This document shows, piece after piece, positions 52,856 to 63,999 of a DNA stretch of 64,000 nucleotides. The notes under the pieces were generated by a model. The model made no database searches, was not told the DNA's origin, and was given only the letters and a program-made list of their open reading frames with translations. Source of the DNA: Phytohabitans kaempferiae (GTDB lineage Bacteria; Actinomycetota; Actinomycetes; Mycobacteriales; Micromonosporaceae); assembly GCF_042433955.1 (NCBI RefSeq), contig NZ_JBHLUH010000074.1, positions 80,438 through 144,437 of the forward strand, given 5' to 3'. The position numbers and the translations under genes were made by a program. Each line of letters opens with the position of its first letter. The stretch's first letter is position 1.

Positions 52856-53668
52856 TCACGAGGCCCCGCGCTCCTCGGGGTCGAGGCCGCGCGCCGCCCG
52901 GCCGCCGTCCACCGGGAGCACGGCGCCGGTGATGAGGCCCGCGTCGTCGGACAGCAGGTGGGCCACCGTGGCGGCGACCTCCTCCGGGCGCCCGACCCGG
53001 CCCAGCGGATGGAGGCGCCGCATCTCCGCCTCGACCCGGGCGGCGCCCTCCGACCCGGAGTCGGCGAGGTAGGCGTCGTAGCGGTCGGTGGCGATCGAGC
53101 CGAGCGCGACCGCGTTGACGCGGATGCCGTGCGGGCCGTACTCGACGGCGAGCGCGCGGGTCAGCCCCTCCACCGCGGCCTTGGCGGTGGCGTATGGCAG
53201 GGCGCCCGGCACCGGTCGCTGGGCCTGGTGGGAGGAGACGTTGACGATCGAGCCCGGCGTGCCCGCGGCGAGGAAGTGCTTCACCGCGGCGGCGCAGCCG
53301 GACACGGCCAGGGCGAGGTTGAGCGAGATCAGGTCGAGCACCTCGCGGGCCGGGGAGGTGTGCAGGGCAGTGTCGCGGAAGACGGCGGCGTTGTTGACCC
53401 AGCCGGCGAGCGTGCCTTCGGAGGCGGCCAGGTCGGCGGCGCGTGCGGCGACCGCCTCGTCGGCGGCGTCGCCGGTGAGCGCGAGCAGGCGGTGCGCGGG
53501 CGGCTCGCCCGGCCAGCCCACCTCGATGTCGACCTCCGTGCGGGCGTGCGGCGGCGGCGACGGCCAGACGAGGTCGACGGCGACCACCGGACCCGCGTGG
53601 AGGAGTCGCTCGGCGATGGCGCGGCCCACGCCGCGGGCGGCGCCGGTGACCACGTAGGACCTGGTCAC
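52856..53668 (-). CDS. Short-chain dehydrogenase/reductase
   Basis: A 270-residue SDR. The cofactor motif is TGAARGVGRAIA, the NNA motif is GWVNNAAV, and the catalytic Ser is in SIVNVSSHQ, with Tyr-x-x-x-Lys in YATAKAAVEGL. The long insertion at 40-70 may suggest NADPH preference. GTG start. Not obviously part of the cox operon; about 360 non-coding bases separate them. Confidence 0.9.
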   Translation of the reverse strand: MTRSYVVTGAARGVGRAIAERLLHAGPVVAVDLVWPSPPPHARTEVDIEVGWPGEPPAHRLLALTGDAADEAVAARAADLAASEGTLAGWVNNAAVFRDTALHTSPAREVLDLISLNLALAVSGCAAAVKHFLAAGTPGSIVNVSSHQAQRPVPGALPYATAKAAVEGLTRALAVEYGPHGIRVNAVALGSIATDRYDAYLADSGSEGAARVEAEMRRLHPLGRVGRPEEVAATVAHLLSDDAGLITGAVLPVDGGRAARGLDPEERGAS

Positions 53669-54030
53669 CGGGACGCGCCCGCCCGGCCGGTCGCCTTCGT
53701 GACGACGAGCATGGGCTGGAGTTTACTGAAGCGGCCCGTTCGGCTCGCGGTATTCGACTCCGGCGGTGGGCGGCCTCGACGCGCCGGATTCTCGCCCGGC
53801 CGCGAGCCGAGAGACCGCGGCCTGCCGGGACGTGGCGACGGCCCGCTGGTGTGGGTCGTGTGTCGGAGAAGCTGTCGAGCTGGGCGCACCGATGCACCCA
53901 ACCCTGTGCCGGGGGAGCTGGCTTCGCGATGCCTGCACCGCGCTGTCCGACGTGGTCGCCGCGCTGCGCGCGATCGCCGATCGACGGCCGGGATGACTCC
54001 TGCGAGGGCTACGAACCAGGACGCTGGCCG
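53669..54030. other. Intergenic region after the cox operon
   Basis: No supported gene is seen. A 78-codon minus-strand frame has no family resemblance and begins without a binding site. The region presumably holds the terminator of the cox operon and the promoter of the SDR gene, neither of which is evident. Confidence 0.5.
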
Positions 54031-54978
54031 TCAGGCGAGCCACACGATCAGCGCGATCACGGCCGCCACCACCAGGACCGCCGGGATCAGGCGGATCAGC
54101 ACCGGTCCGGCGGCGAGCCGCAGCAGGTCGGCCGCCGCGGGCTCGTCCGGCGGGGACCCGCCGGCGGGACCAGGACCTGCGGCCCTGCCCGAGGCCACCG
54201 CACCGGACCCGCCCACCGCCGGCCCGGCCGCACCTCCCGAGGCCGCGCCGCCCGAGATCACCCCAGCCCCGCCGCCCGCCGCACCACCAGCGGCTGGCCC
54301 AGCCGCGCCGCCGGCCGCGCCGTCAAGGCCCGGCCCAGCCGCGCCGGGCAGGCTCGATGCAGCCGCGCCGTCAAGGCCCGGCCCAGCCGCGCTGGGCAAG
54401 GCCGGGCCGGCCGTGTCAGCAGGAGCCGGCCCAGCCCGGCCGGCAGCCGCCAGCGCAGGGCCGGCGGACGGCGCCGCGCCCTCCGACGCGGGCGCGGCGC
54501 CGCCTTCCGCCGAGGGGGAAAGGGGTGCAGGGGCGTCGGCCAGGACGCGTTCGCGGAGTTGGGTCACGAACTGGTCGAGGAGCCTGCCGCTCACCTGGGC
54601 GATCGCGCCCCTCCCGAACTGGGCCAGCGGGCCCGCCACCGTCAGGTCGGTCACCACCGTCACGCGTGTGCTGTCGCCCTCGCCGGTCAGGTCGGCGGTG
54701 ACCACCGCGGAGGCGCGGCCGGCGCCGCCGCTCTGTTTGCCGGTGGCCTCGAGTACGGCGTGGTGGCGCTCGGGGTCGCGTTCGCGGAAGCGGGCGACGC
54801 CGGCGTACTGGGCGACGACCGGCCCGACCTTGACCTTGACGGTGCCGTGGTAGTCGTCGCCCTCGACGCCGGTCAGCTTGGCGCCGGGCATGCAGGGGGC
54901 GATGCGTTCGAGGTCGGTGAGCACCGCCCACGCCTCGTCGACCGGGCGGGGTACGACGAACTCGTTGTCGAGGCGCAC
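54031..54978 (-). CDS. coxG: CoxG-like SRPBCC protein with C-terminal membrane anchor
   Basis: A 315-residue protein. Residues 1-150 form the SRPBCC/CoxG domain (MRLDNEFVVPRPVDEAWAVL, IAPCMPGAKLTGVEG, GRLLDQFVTQLRERVL). A long Ala/Gly/Pro-rich linker with repeats follows (about 155-290), and the end is a single membrane helix (LIPAVLVVAAVIALIVWL). CoxG in CO oxidisers helps to bring the enzyme to the membrane and pass electrons to quinone. Position at the end of the cox operon fits that role. The linker DNA holds an exact 31-base direct repeat. Confidence 0.85.
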   Translation of the reverse strand: MRLDNEFVVPRPVDEAWAVLTDLERIAPCMPGAKLTGVEGDDYHGTVKVKVGPVVAQYAGVARFRERDPERHHAVLEATGKQSGGAGRASAVVTADLTGEGDSTRVTVVTDLTVAGPLAQFGRGAIAQVSGRLLDQFVTQLRERVLADAPAPLSPSAEGGAAPASEGAAPSAGPALAAAGRAGPAPADTAGPALPSAAGPGLDGAAASSLPGAAGPGLDGAAGGAAGPAAGGAAGGGAGVISGGAASGGAAGPAVGGSGAVASGRAAGPGPAGGSPPDEPAAADLLRLAAGPVLIRLIPAVLVVAAVIALIVWLA

Positions 54979-54980
54979 GG

Positions 54981-55747
54981 CTACTCCAACACGGGAAGGA
55001 GGGACGCGGACGGGGGTACGACCGGCGGCGCGGGCGCGGTGCGGGGGCGGCTCGCGATGATCTCGGCGAGGATGGAGAGCGCCACCTCGGGGGCGGTACG
55101 CGCGCCGATGTCCAGGCCGGCGGGGGAGTGCACGCGGGCCACACCGGGAGTGTCCACAGCGGACAGTACGGCGGCGCCCCGGCGGCGGCTGGCGACCAGC
55201 GCGACGTACGGCACGCCGGCCCGCAACGCCGCCGCCAGCACCGGCTCCTCGTCGTGGCCGTGCGAGGCGACGACCACCGCGACCGCGTCCGGTGGGATGG
55301 GCGCGGCCGGGTCGACCGTGGCGGCGACCGAGTAGCCCAGCGGCTCGCCGAGGGCGACGAGGGCACGGGCCACCGGGGCGTCGCCGAGCACGTGTACCAG
55401 CGGCGGCGGGATCATCGCCTCCAGGAAGATGTCCAGCGCGCCGCCGGACAGGCAGGGGTTGGCGACGGTGACGCAGCCCTCGGACACCGACGGGTCACCG
55501 GAGAAGGAGGGCTCGATGCGCAGCAGTGTCGACTCGCCCGACGCCAGCAGGAGCAGGCTCTGCGACCGCACGGTGGACGCCGCGCAGGTGCCGCCCACGA
55601 AGCCGTCGAGCGTGCCGTCGGCCAGCACCAGCGCGGCGTCGCCCGCCTTGGCACTGGTCGGGCGCTCGGCGCGCACCACGGTCGCGAGCACGAACGGCCT
55701 CCGCTGTGCCCGAAGGTCGGACGCGCGCAGCAGCAGGTCGGCGTGGA

Positions 55748-55751
<4 letters not shown>
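54981..55751 (-). CDS. XdhC/CoxI-family molybdoenzyme maturation protein
   Basis: A 256-residue protein with the XdhC pattern: RAQRRPFVLATVVRAERPTS at the start, DGTLDGFVGGTCA, then PPPLVHVLGDAPVARALV and a C-terminal NAD-like binding domain ending SPAGLDIGARTAPEVALSI. XdhC proteins bind molybdenum cofactor and help sulphurate it for xanthine dehydrogenase-family enzymes. GTG start overlapping coxL's TGA. It is the likely maturation factor for this CO dehydrogenase. Confidence 0.88.
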
Positions 55752-58113
<2,362 letters not shown>

Positions 58114-58117
<4 letters not shown>

Positions 58118-58590
58118 GGCTTGCTCACCGCCGCACCCTCGCGAGCCGCCCATTGGACAGAGCGGACGATGTTCTCGTAGCCCGTGCACCGGCACGCCTG
58201 GCCGGAGATCGCCTCGCGGATCTCGTCTTCTGAGGGGTCGGGGTTGTGGTCGAGCAGCCAGCGGGCGGTCAGCATCATGCCCGGCGTGCAGAAGCCGCAC
58301 TGGAGGCCGTGGCACCGCACGAAGCCCTCCTGCACCGGGTCGAGCGTGGCGCCGGCGGCCAGCCCTTCGACCGTGCGCACGGCCCGGCCGTCGGCCATCA
58401 CCGCGAGCACGGTGCACGACTTGACCGGCGTGCCGTCGAGCCACACGACGCAGACGCCGCAGTTGGAGGTGTCGCAGCCCCAGTGCGTGCCGGTTAGCCC
58501 GAGCGTGTCGCGCAGGAAGTGGACGAGCAGCAGCCGCGGCTCGACGTCCGCGGTGTGCTCGTCGCCGTTGACGGTGACGGTGATCTGCAT
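58114..58590 (-). CDS. coxS: Aerobic CO dehydrogenase small iron-sulphur subunit
   Basis: A 158-residue [2Fe-2S] protein. The plant-type cluster is in CDTSNCGVCVVWLDG and the second cluster in CGFCTPGM and CRCTGYENIV, all cysteines intact. It passes electrons from the molybdenum site to FAD. Between coxM (2-base gap) and coxL (ATGA overlap). Confidence 0.94.
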
Positions 58591-58592
58591 GG

Positions 58593-59516
58593 TCACGCCC
58601 TCCCTGAGGCTCGGGCCACGGCCCGGCGCAGCGCGCGTGTGGTCAGCTCGCCGGCCAGGTGTCGCTTGTAGTCGGCCGGGCCGCGCTGGTCGGCGACCGG
58701 CTCGCAGTGCTCGGCGGCGATCCGGCCCGCCTCGACCAGGCTGGCGTCCGTCGCCGGCGACCCGCGCAGGAACTCCTCGGCCTCGGGCGCGTGGAAGTGC
58801 GCCGCGCCGACCGCGGTCAGCCCGATGCCGGCGTCGCGGATCGTCTCGCCGTCGAGCCACACGGCCGCGCCCGCGGCGGCCACGGCCCAGTCGCCGACCC
58901 GCCGCTCGACCTTCTCGTAGGCCGAGCCTACGACAGTTCTTGTTCCGCGGAGCTTCGCAGAGGCGGACCAAGAACCGTCGCCACCTGGCTTGACCGGCAC
59001 GGTCACCTCGACGAGCAGTTCGCCGGGGGCGACCACCGTCTCGTACGGCCCGGTGTGGAACTCCCGCACCGGCACCGTCCGGGTCCCCGCCGGGCCGCGG
59101 ATCACCGCCGAAGCGCCCACCGCCGCGAACGCCGCCGACAGGTCCTCCGACGGGTCCGCCTGGCACAGCGAGCCGCCGACCGTGCCGCGGTTGCGCACGA
59201 TCGGGTCGGCGATCACCTTCTCCGCGTCGTGGAAGATCGGGTAGTGCTCGCCCACCAGCGGTGCGGCGAGCAGGTCGGCGTGGCGGGTCATGGCGCCCAC
59301 GGCCAGCACGTCGCCGTCGAGCCGCACGTACGCCAGCTCCGTCAGGTCGTTGATGTCGACGAGCGCCTCGGGCCGGGCCAGCCGTAGCTTCATCATCGGG
59401 ATGAGGCTGTGCCCACCGGCCACCACGCGTGCCTCGCTGCCCCACTTCGCCAGCAGCGCGAGGGCATGGTCCACACTGGTCGCCCGCTCGTACTCGAAAT
59501 GCGCCGGCACCTGCAT
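58593..59516 (-). CDS. coxM: Aerobic CO dehydrogenase medium FAD subunit with in-frame insertion
   Basis: A 307-residue FAD subunit. Flavin motifs AGGHSLIPMMKLRL and TVGGSLCQADPSED are present, as is the C-terminal domain GSAYEKVERRVGDWA. Between VPVKPGG and GSAYEK the usual short joint is replaced by an extra run (DGSWSASAKLRGTRTVV), encoded by an imperfect DNA palindrome (58931-58980). The insertion is in frame and does not cut a motif, so the protein is probably still made. First gene of the operon, divergent from the LysR gene. Confidence 0.92.
   Translation of the reverse strand: MQVPAHFEYERATSVDHALALLAKWGSEARVVAGGHSLIPMMKLRLARPEALVDINDLTELAYVRLDGDVLAVGAMTRHADLLAAPLVGEHYPIFHDAEKVIADPIVRNRGTVGGSLCQADPSEDLSAAFAAVGASAVIRGPAGTRTVPVREFHTGPYETVVAPGELLVEVTVPVKPGGDGSWSASAKLRGTRTVVGSAYEKVERRVGDWAVAAAGAAVWLDGETIRDAGIGLTAVGAAHFHAPEAEEFLRGSPATDASLVEAGRIAAEHCEPVADQRGPADYKRHLAGELTTRALRRAVARASGRA
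58931..58980. repeat. Palindromic insertion inside coxM
   Basis: Arms CGACAGTTCTTGTTCCGC (58931-58948) and GCGGACCAAGAACCGTCG (58963-58980) match as inverted repeats at 16 of 18 positions, with a 14-base loop. It matches the extra residues in CoxM, so it looks like a small inserted element. Confidence 0.75.
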
Positions 59517-59559
59517 CGGCCCAGCCTGGACGCGTGGTGAGCACTCCGCAACAGGCCGA

Positions 59560-59573
59560 TAACCAAATGGTTA
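59560..59573. promoter_or_regulatory. Candidate LysR operator between coxM and lysR gene
   Basis: TAACCA-AA-TGGTTA is a perfect palindrome in the 99-base divergent gap, suiting the inverted T-N-A type site of LysR regulators. Inferred from position and symmetry. Confidence 0.55.
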
Positions 59574-59615
59574 GGCGCCCTGGCGGCGGGCCTCGCGCGG
59601 CGGAAAGATCGGCAC

Positions 59616-60557
59616 ATGACCCTCACGCAGCTCGGCGTCTTCGTGCTCGTCGCGCGGCTGCGTTCGGTGCGGGCGGCGGCCGACGTGCTCGGCGTCAGCG
59701 AGCCGGCGGTGTCCCGCTCGCTCGCCGCGCTCCGCCAGCACCTGGGCGACCAGCTCGTCGTCCGCGAGGGCAACGAGATGACGCTCACCGAGGGCGGCAA
59801 CCGCCTCTTCGGCATCGCCTCCCAGATGGTCGCGCTCGGCGCCGAGGCCGAGGCGGCGGTCCGCGCGGCCCAGGGCGCGGCGGCCCAGCTGCGGCTGCTG
59901 GTGACCAGCACGATCGCCGAGTTCATCGCGACGCCGCTGGTGGAGGCGTTCACCCGGCGGTGGGGCGGGCAGATCGAGACCAGCTCGGGCGTGGCGAGCG
60001 CCGCCGAGATGCGCGTCCTGCTCCCCAACCGCCTCGCCGACGTGGCGATCGGTCCCGACCTCAGTGGCGACCCCACGCTCGCCTCCGAGCCGGTGCTCCG
60101 CTACCGCCTCGTCGTGGTCGGCTCGCCGCGCAGCCGCCCCACCGGCCCGGCGAGCCGGTGGCCGTGGCTGGTCGACCCGTCCGGCACCGATCCCGACAGC
60201 GACACCGGGCGGCTGTTGCGCGCGTTCCGCGTACCGGAGGACCGGATCCGGGTCTTTCCCAACCAGACGGCGGCCTGGTCCGCGGCGGCCGACGGCGCCG
60301 GCGTGGCACCGGCCGTGTCCACACTGGTCAGCCGCGAGCTGCGCCGCGGCGAGCTGTCCATTGTGGAGACCGATCGCACGCCGGTGCAGGCCAGCTGGCA
60401 CGTCACGACCCTCGCGCCCGACCGGCGCCCGGACGCCGCCCGGCGCCTGCGCAACTTCCTCGGCACGCCCGACGCGATGCAGCTGATGTGCGCCCCGGGC
60501 GCTGGCGTGCCGCCGTCCCGGTTTCGCCCGCCGGTCTACGTCACGATCTGGAGCTGA
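59616..60557 (+). CDS. LysR-family transcriptional regulator of the cox operon
   Basis: A 313-residue LysR protein. The N-terminal winged helix is LTQLGVFVLVARLRSVRAAA then LGVSEPAVSRSLAALRQHLG. The substrate-binding domain fills the rest, with LADVAIGPDLSGDP and VVVGSPRSRP. Divergent from coxM, so it probably controls the cox genes, a common arrangement. The 3' end overlaps the anti-sigma gene by 17 bases. Confidence 0.88.
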   Translation: MTLTQLGVFVLVARLRSVRAAADVLGVSEPAVSRSLAALRQHLGDQLVVREGNEMTLTEGGNRLFGIASQMVALGAEAEAAVRAAQGAAAQLRLLVTSTIAEFIATPLVEAFTRRWGGQIETSSGVASAAEMRVLLPNRLADVAIGPDLSGDPTLASEPVLRYRLVVVGSPRSRPTGPASRWPWLVDPSGTDPDSDTGRLLRAFRVPEDRIRVFPNQTAAWSAAADGAGVAPAVSTLVSRELRRGELSIVETDRTPVQASWHVTTLAPDRRPDAARRLRNFLGTPDAMQLMCAPGAGVPPSRFRPPVYVTIWS

Positions 60558-61674
60558 TCGTCACCAGCACCGCCTCGGCCGCGTCGACCACCTCGAAGTG
60601 GTCGATCTCGGCGCGGGCCAGAGCCGTGCCGCCCAGCCCGGTGAAGCTCTCCTCGCCGTCCGCCATCCGCCAGCGCAGCGCCGTGTGCGCGGTGCCGTCC
60701 GTGGCGATCACGCGGAGCACGCAGTCGCGCGGCCCGGGCAGCCCGTGCACCGTGAGCGTCACGTCCAGGCCCGTCGCGGTGCGGCCGAGCCGCACCTCGG
60801 CCGCCACGCCGGTCGCGGGGTCGCTCCCCGCGAGGCGGTTGCCCTCCGCGCCAACCCCGGGGTTGGCCTTGATCGAGTCGGGCCTCGCCTCGCTCGGCGT
60901 GGGCTCCGGGTTTTCGCTGGTACGGGCGACTCGCGGGGGCGCCGCCGGTGAGCTGGACCGGGTCGGGGGCGGCGGTGCGACCCGCTCCCGCCGGGGCGGC
61001 GCGACGCTCGGCGGGGGAGCGGCGGTGGTGGCCGCGACCACGGGCGGTGCCGGCGGCGGCTCGGCCACGGTACGCGGGTCGGTCACGCTCGACCGGGCCG
61101 CGATCGTCACGAACCCGACCATCACCAGCACCGTCGCGGCCGCCGCCACGAGGGTGAGCCGCCGCATGGTGGTGCCGTGAAACCAGTCCCGCCGGCGCCG
61201 GCCGGTCCGCTGTGGACGCGGCTCGGCGGCGGCCGGCGTCCACGGCGCTTCCGCGGCTTCCCGCTCCGCCGCCGCGTCCCGGTGGTCGCGGAAGCGGTCG
61301 TCGAGCTTGTCCCAGGCACGCAGGTGCGGCCGGCGCATCCGGTCGTGCGCCGGCTCGCGCTGCCGGGGAAACAGCGCCCCGAGCGCACCGGGCGGATGCG
61401 GCGGCGGACGGCGTCTCAGGTCGCTGCGGCCTCGCCGGTCCGGGCCGTCTCCTCGGTTGGTGCCGCCGCCTGGGTCCGGGCCGGCGGCGAGCAGCGTCGC
61501 CGCGTCGACCTGGCCGAGCAGTTCGATCAGCGGCGCCAGGCCCTCCAGCGTCCGGAGGCAGTGGGCGCAGGTGATCAGGTGCCGCTCGTACGCGGTCCGT
61601 TCCTCCGCTTCGAGCAGCCCCAGCGCGTACGCGCCCACATCCGGGTGCACGCACGGGCCGGGCGGATCAGGCAT
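60541..61674 (-). CDS. Membrane anti-sigma factor (zinc-finger type)
   Basis: A 377-residue protein with a cytosolic anti-sigma domain bearing the zinc pattern H-x3-C-x2-C (HLITCAHC) after CVHPDVGAYALGLLEA. A disordered Arg/Pro-rich stretch follows, then one helix (LTLVAAAATVLVMVGFVTIAA, given in halves LTLVAAAATVL and VMVGFVTIAA), a Pro-rich linker and an extracellular beta-domain (LDVTLTVHGLPGPRDC). Its ATG overlaps the end of the sigma gene by 8 bases, making a classic sigma/anti-sigma pair. Confidence 0.9.
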   Translation of the reverse strand: MPDPPGPCVHPDVGAYALGLLEAEERTAYERHLITCAHCLRTLEGLAPLIELLGQVDAATLLAAGPDPGGGTNRGDGPDRRGRSDLRRRPPPHPPGALGALFPRQREPAHDRMRRPHLRAWDKLDDRFRDHRDAAAEREAAEAPWTPAAAEPRPQRTGRRRRDWFHGTTMRRLTLVAAAATVLVMVGFVTIAARSSVTDPRTVAEPPPAPPVVAATTAAPPPSVAPPRRERVAPPPPTRSSSPAAPPRVARTSENPEPTPSEARPDSIKANPGVGAEGNRLAGSDPATGVAAEVRLGRTATGLDVTLTVHGLPGPRDCVLRVIATDGTAHTALRWRMADGEESFTGLGGTALARAEIDHFEVVDAAEAVLVTISSRS

Positions 61675-62281
61675 CGGCGGTCTCGCTCCGCACGAGCAGC
61701 TTCTGGAGTGCCCGGAGGGCGAAGAAGAGCCGCCACTTCACCGTCTCCGGCGGCAGCCCGAGGTCGTCGGCGACGTCCCGCACGCCCCGGCCGCGGAAGT
61801 ACGCCTCGACGAGGATCTCCCGGTCCGGCCCGGGGAGCGAGCGCAACCCGTCGAGCACCAGCATCCGCCGCATCTCGGGACCGAAGTCGTCCGGGTACTC
61901 GTCCAGCGGCAGGCGCTCGACCGGTGCCGGCGGCTCCTCCCCGAACGGGTAGCCGCGCATGTCCTCGATGATCCGCTGGGCGATGCTGATCAGCCAGGGA
62001 CGCAGCGACGACGCCGCCACGTCGATCTGGTCCACCTCGCGCCAGGCGGTGGCGAGCGTCTCCCGTACGACGTCCTCCGCCAGCCGCCGGTCGCCGCCGG
62101 TGAGGCTCAGCGCGATCATGAGCAGCGGCTCGGCGTGCTGGTCGTACAGGCTGCGCAGCAGTCCACCTTCGGCCCGGTGGATGCCGGTGCGGTGCAGCGG
62201 GCGGCCGGCCGGTCCGGGCACCGACCGCGCGTGCCGGCCGCGGCCCGCCGCCGGCCGCGCTTCTAGGTCGCGCGCTGACAT
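61667..62281 (-). CDS. ECF sigma factor (SigK/SigL-like)
   Basis: A 204-residue sigma factor. Region 2 has LLRSLYDQHAEPLLMIALSL and LAEDVVRETLATAWRE; region 4 has LRSLPGPDREILVEAYFRG and VADDLGLPPETVKWRLFFALR. It resembles the RsmA/ECF19-type factors that pair with zinc anti-sigmas. Its N-terminus (first 35 residues) is probably disordered and the true start might be inside it. Translational overlap with the anti-sigma gene. Confidence 0.88.
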   Translation of the reverse strand: MSARDLEARPAAGRGRHARSVPGPAGRPLHRTGIHRAEGGLLRSLYDQHAEPLLMIALSLTGGDRRLAEDVVRETLATAWREVDQIDVAASSLRPWLISIAQRIIEDMRGYPFGEEPPAPVERLPLDEYPDDFGPEMRRMLVLDGLRSLPGPDREILVEAYFRGRGVRDVADDLGLPPETVKWRLFFALRALQKLLVRSETADA

Positions 62282-62446
62282 GAGAGCTTCTCCACGTGGT
62301 CCCCCAACCGTCGTGTTCGTTGTCGCACCGGGGTACGGAGCTGATCCGTCCCTTGGATCGACGGGTCGGCGGGAATTAAGGATCTCTTAAAGAGAATCGA
62401 TGAACCTCGCTGCCCGGAGGTGCGTGGCGGGCGCCCGAACGCCCCC

Positions 62447-63022
62447 TCAGCCGGCCTTCGGCAGGCCGGACGCCTCGGCGGCCGCCCGGGGCCCGATGAA
62501 CGGGGCGAGCACCACGTAGCTCAGCTCGGGCAGCCGCGTGGGCAGCTCGGCGGCGCGGCCGGTCGAGACGTGGTCGAAGATGACGCCGTACACACCGGCG
62601 ATGACCGCCTCCACCGCCACGCGGGGCACCTCCGGCTGCCCCTCCCGGCGCGGCGCCGCGGCGAAGAAGTCCACATAGGAGGCGAGCAGCTGGCGCCGCC
62701 CGGCCAGCGCCTTCGGTCCGGCGGCGAAGACCTCCACCACCGCGAGCGCGGCGAATGCCGGCTCGGCCGCGAGGATGTGCAGCAGCGTGCCGAGCCCGCG
62801 CCGCATCCGCTCGGACCACCGCCCCGGCTGCCCGTACGCCACCGCGACGCTCCGCTGGAGCAGCTCGCGCTGCGTGCGGGCCACGAACTCGCGGGGCAGA
62901 TCGTGCCGCCCGCGGGGGAGCCGCCGGTCGGGCGAGTTGGCCGAACGCGAGCCGGGGATGCCGTCGCGGAGCGGGATGGTCCACCCCGACACCCCACTGT
63001 TCGGTGTGGACGCGCTCGACAT
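62447..63022 (-). CDS. TetR-like protein lacking its DNA-binding domain
   Basis: A 191-residue protein. The C-terminal ligand-binding helices resemble TetR-family regulators (RWSERMRRGLGTLLHILAAEPAFAAL in halves RWSERMRRGLGTLL and HILAAEPAFAAL; then VVEVFAAGPKAL). The N-terminal entry LPRGRHDLPREFVARTQRE is the usual stretch just before a TetR helix-turn-helix. However, the roughly 50-60 residues of the HTH that should follow are missing, and the sequence jumps straight to LLQRSVAVAYGQPG. This looks like an in-frame deletion, so it may be a dead regulator or a regulator-like ligand binder. RBS GAGGGG at the start. Confidence 0.65.
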   Translation of the reverse strand: MSSASTPNSGVSGWTIPLRDGIPGSRSANSPDRRLPRGRHDLPREFVARTQRELLQRSVAVAYGQPGRWSERMRRGLGTLLHILAAEPAFAALAVVEVFAAGPKALAGRRQLLASYVDFFAAAPRREGQPEVPRVAVEAVIAGVYGVIFDHVSTGRAAELPTRLPELSYVVLAPFIGPRAAAEASGLPKAG

Positions 63023-63144
63023 CCCCTCATAGTGCCGTACGCGTCGCGCCCCGTACGCCCTCCGAGCGGTCCGTCCGGCCGTGCACCGGCGAACCCACCA
63101 CGGTGTGCGGGCGACCGGCGTCCCGCACCGCCGCGCGGCGCGGC

Positions 63145-63999
63145 TCAGTGCACGGTCACCTCCGTGGTCAACTGACGGTCGGGGCCGACCTCGCGCTCCG
63201 CGCCGACCAGGCGGAGTGCGACGGTGTGCGCCACGTCGGCGCTGGACCGGGAGACCCGCAGCTCCAGCGCGCCCGGCTCGACGATCCGCGTGCCCTCCCG
63301 CCCGGTGAACGCGGACATGTCGGCGTGCACGCGGAAGTCGACCCGCCGGGACTGGCCGGGGGCGAGCGCCACTCGCGCGTATCCGATCAGGCGGACCACT
63401 GGGCGGGTGACCTGTGCGACCGGGTCGTGGAGGTAGAGCTGGACCACGTCGGCGCCGGGTCGTTCGCCGATGTTGTGGACGGTCATGGAGACGGTGACCG
63501 CGCCGTCGGTCGGCACCTCGACCGGCCGCTCGGGATCGGGCGTGGCCCCGTCGACGCGCACGCTGTCCCAGGCGAAGGTGGTGTAGGACAGGCCGTGCCC
63601 GAACGGGTAGAGCGGTGTCGGGTCGACCGACGTGACCGAGGAGGCGTGCGCGAGCGTGGGGCCGAGGTAGGTGGAGGGGCCACCGGCCGGGCGGCGGGGC
63701 ACGCTGACCGGCAGGCGGCCGGAGGGGCAGACGCGGCCGGAGAGGACGCCGGCGACGGCGGGGCCGCCCTCCTCGCCGGGGAAGAACGCCTGGACGGTGG
63801 CGGCGAGGCGGTCGGCGAAGGCGCCCAGTGCGTACGGCCGGCCGGACAGCAGCACCGCCACCACCGGCCTGCCGGTCGTGAGCAGCGCCTCCAGCAGCTC
63901 CGGCTGCACGCCCGGCAGATCGAGGCTCTCCGCGTCGCAGCCCTCGCCGGAGGTGCCGTTGCCGAAGAGGCCCGCGCGGTCGCCGAGCACCGCGACCAC
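63145..63999 (-). CDS. GH3 glycoside hydrolase, C-terminal part (runs off window)
   Basis: The 285 visible residues are the C-terminal part of a family 3 beta-glucosidase/xylosidase: VVAVLLSGRPYALG, PGEEGGPAVAGVLSG, PSGRLPVSVPR, DPTPLYPFGHGLSYTTF, and a fibronectin III-like end (VTVSMTVHNIGERPG, DVVQLYLHDPVA). The N-terminal barrel holding the catalytic nucleophile is outside. It is cut by the right end of the window and begins at an unknown upstream point. Confidence 0.9.
   Translation of the reverse strand: MVAVLGDRAGLFGNGTSGEGCDAESLDLPGVQPELLEALLTTGRPVVAVLLSGRPYALGAFADRLAATVQAFFPGEEGGPAVAGVLSGRVCPSGRLPVSVPRRPAGGPSTYLGPTLAHASSVTSVDPTPLYPFGHGLSYTTFAWDSVRVDGATPDPERPVEVPTDGAVTVSMTVHNIGERPGADVVQLYLHDPVAQVTRPVVRLIGYARVALAPGQSRRVDFRVHADMSAFTGREGTRIVEPGALELRVSRSSADVAHTVALRLVGAEREVGPDRQLTTEVTVH

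Noticed and set aside
53665..53901. Small gene upstream of the SDR gene
   Set aside because: It lacks a family match and a ribosome binding site, and its composition resembles non-coding text.
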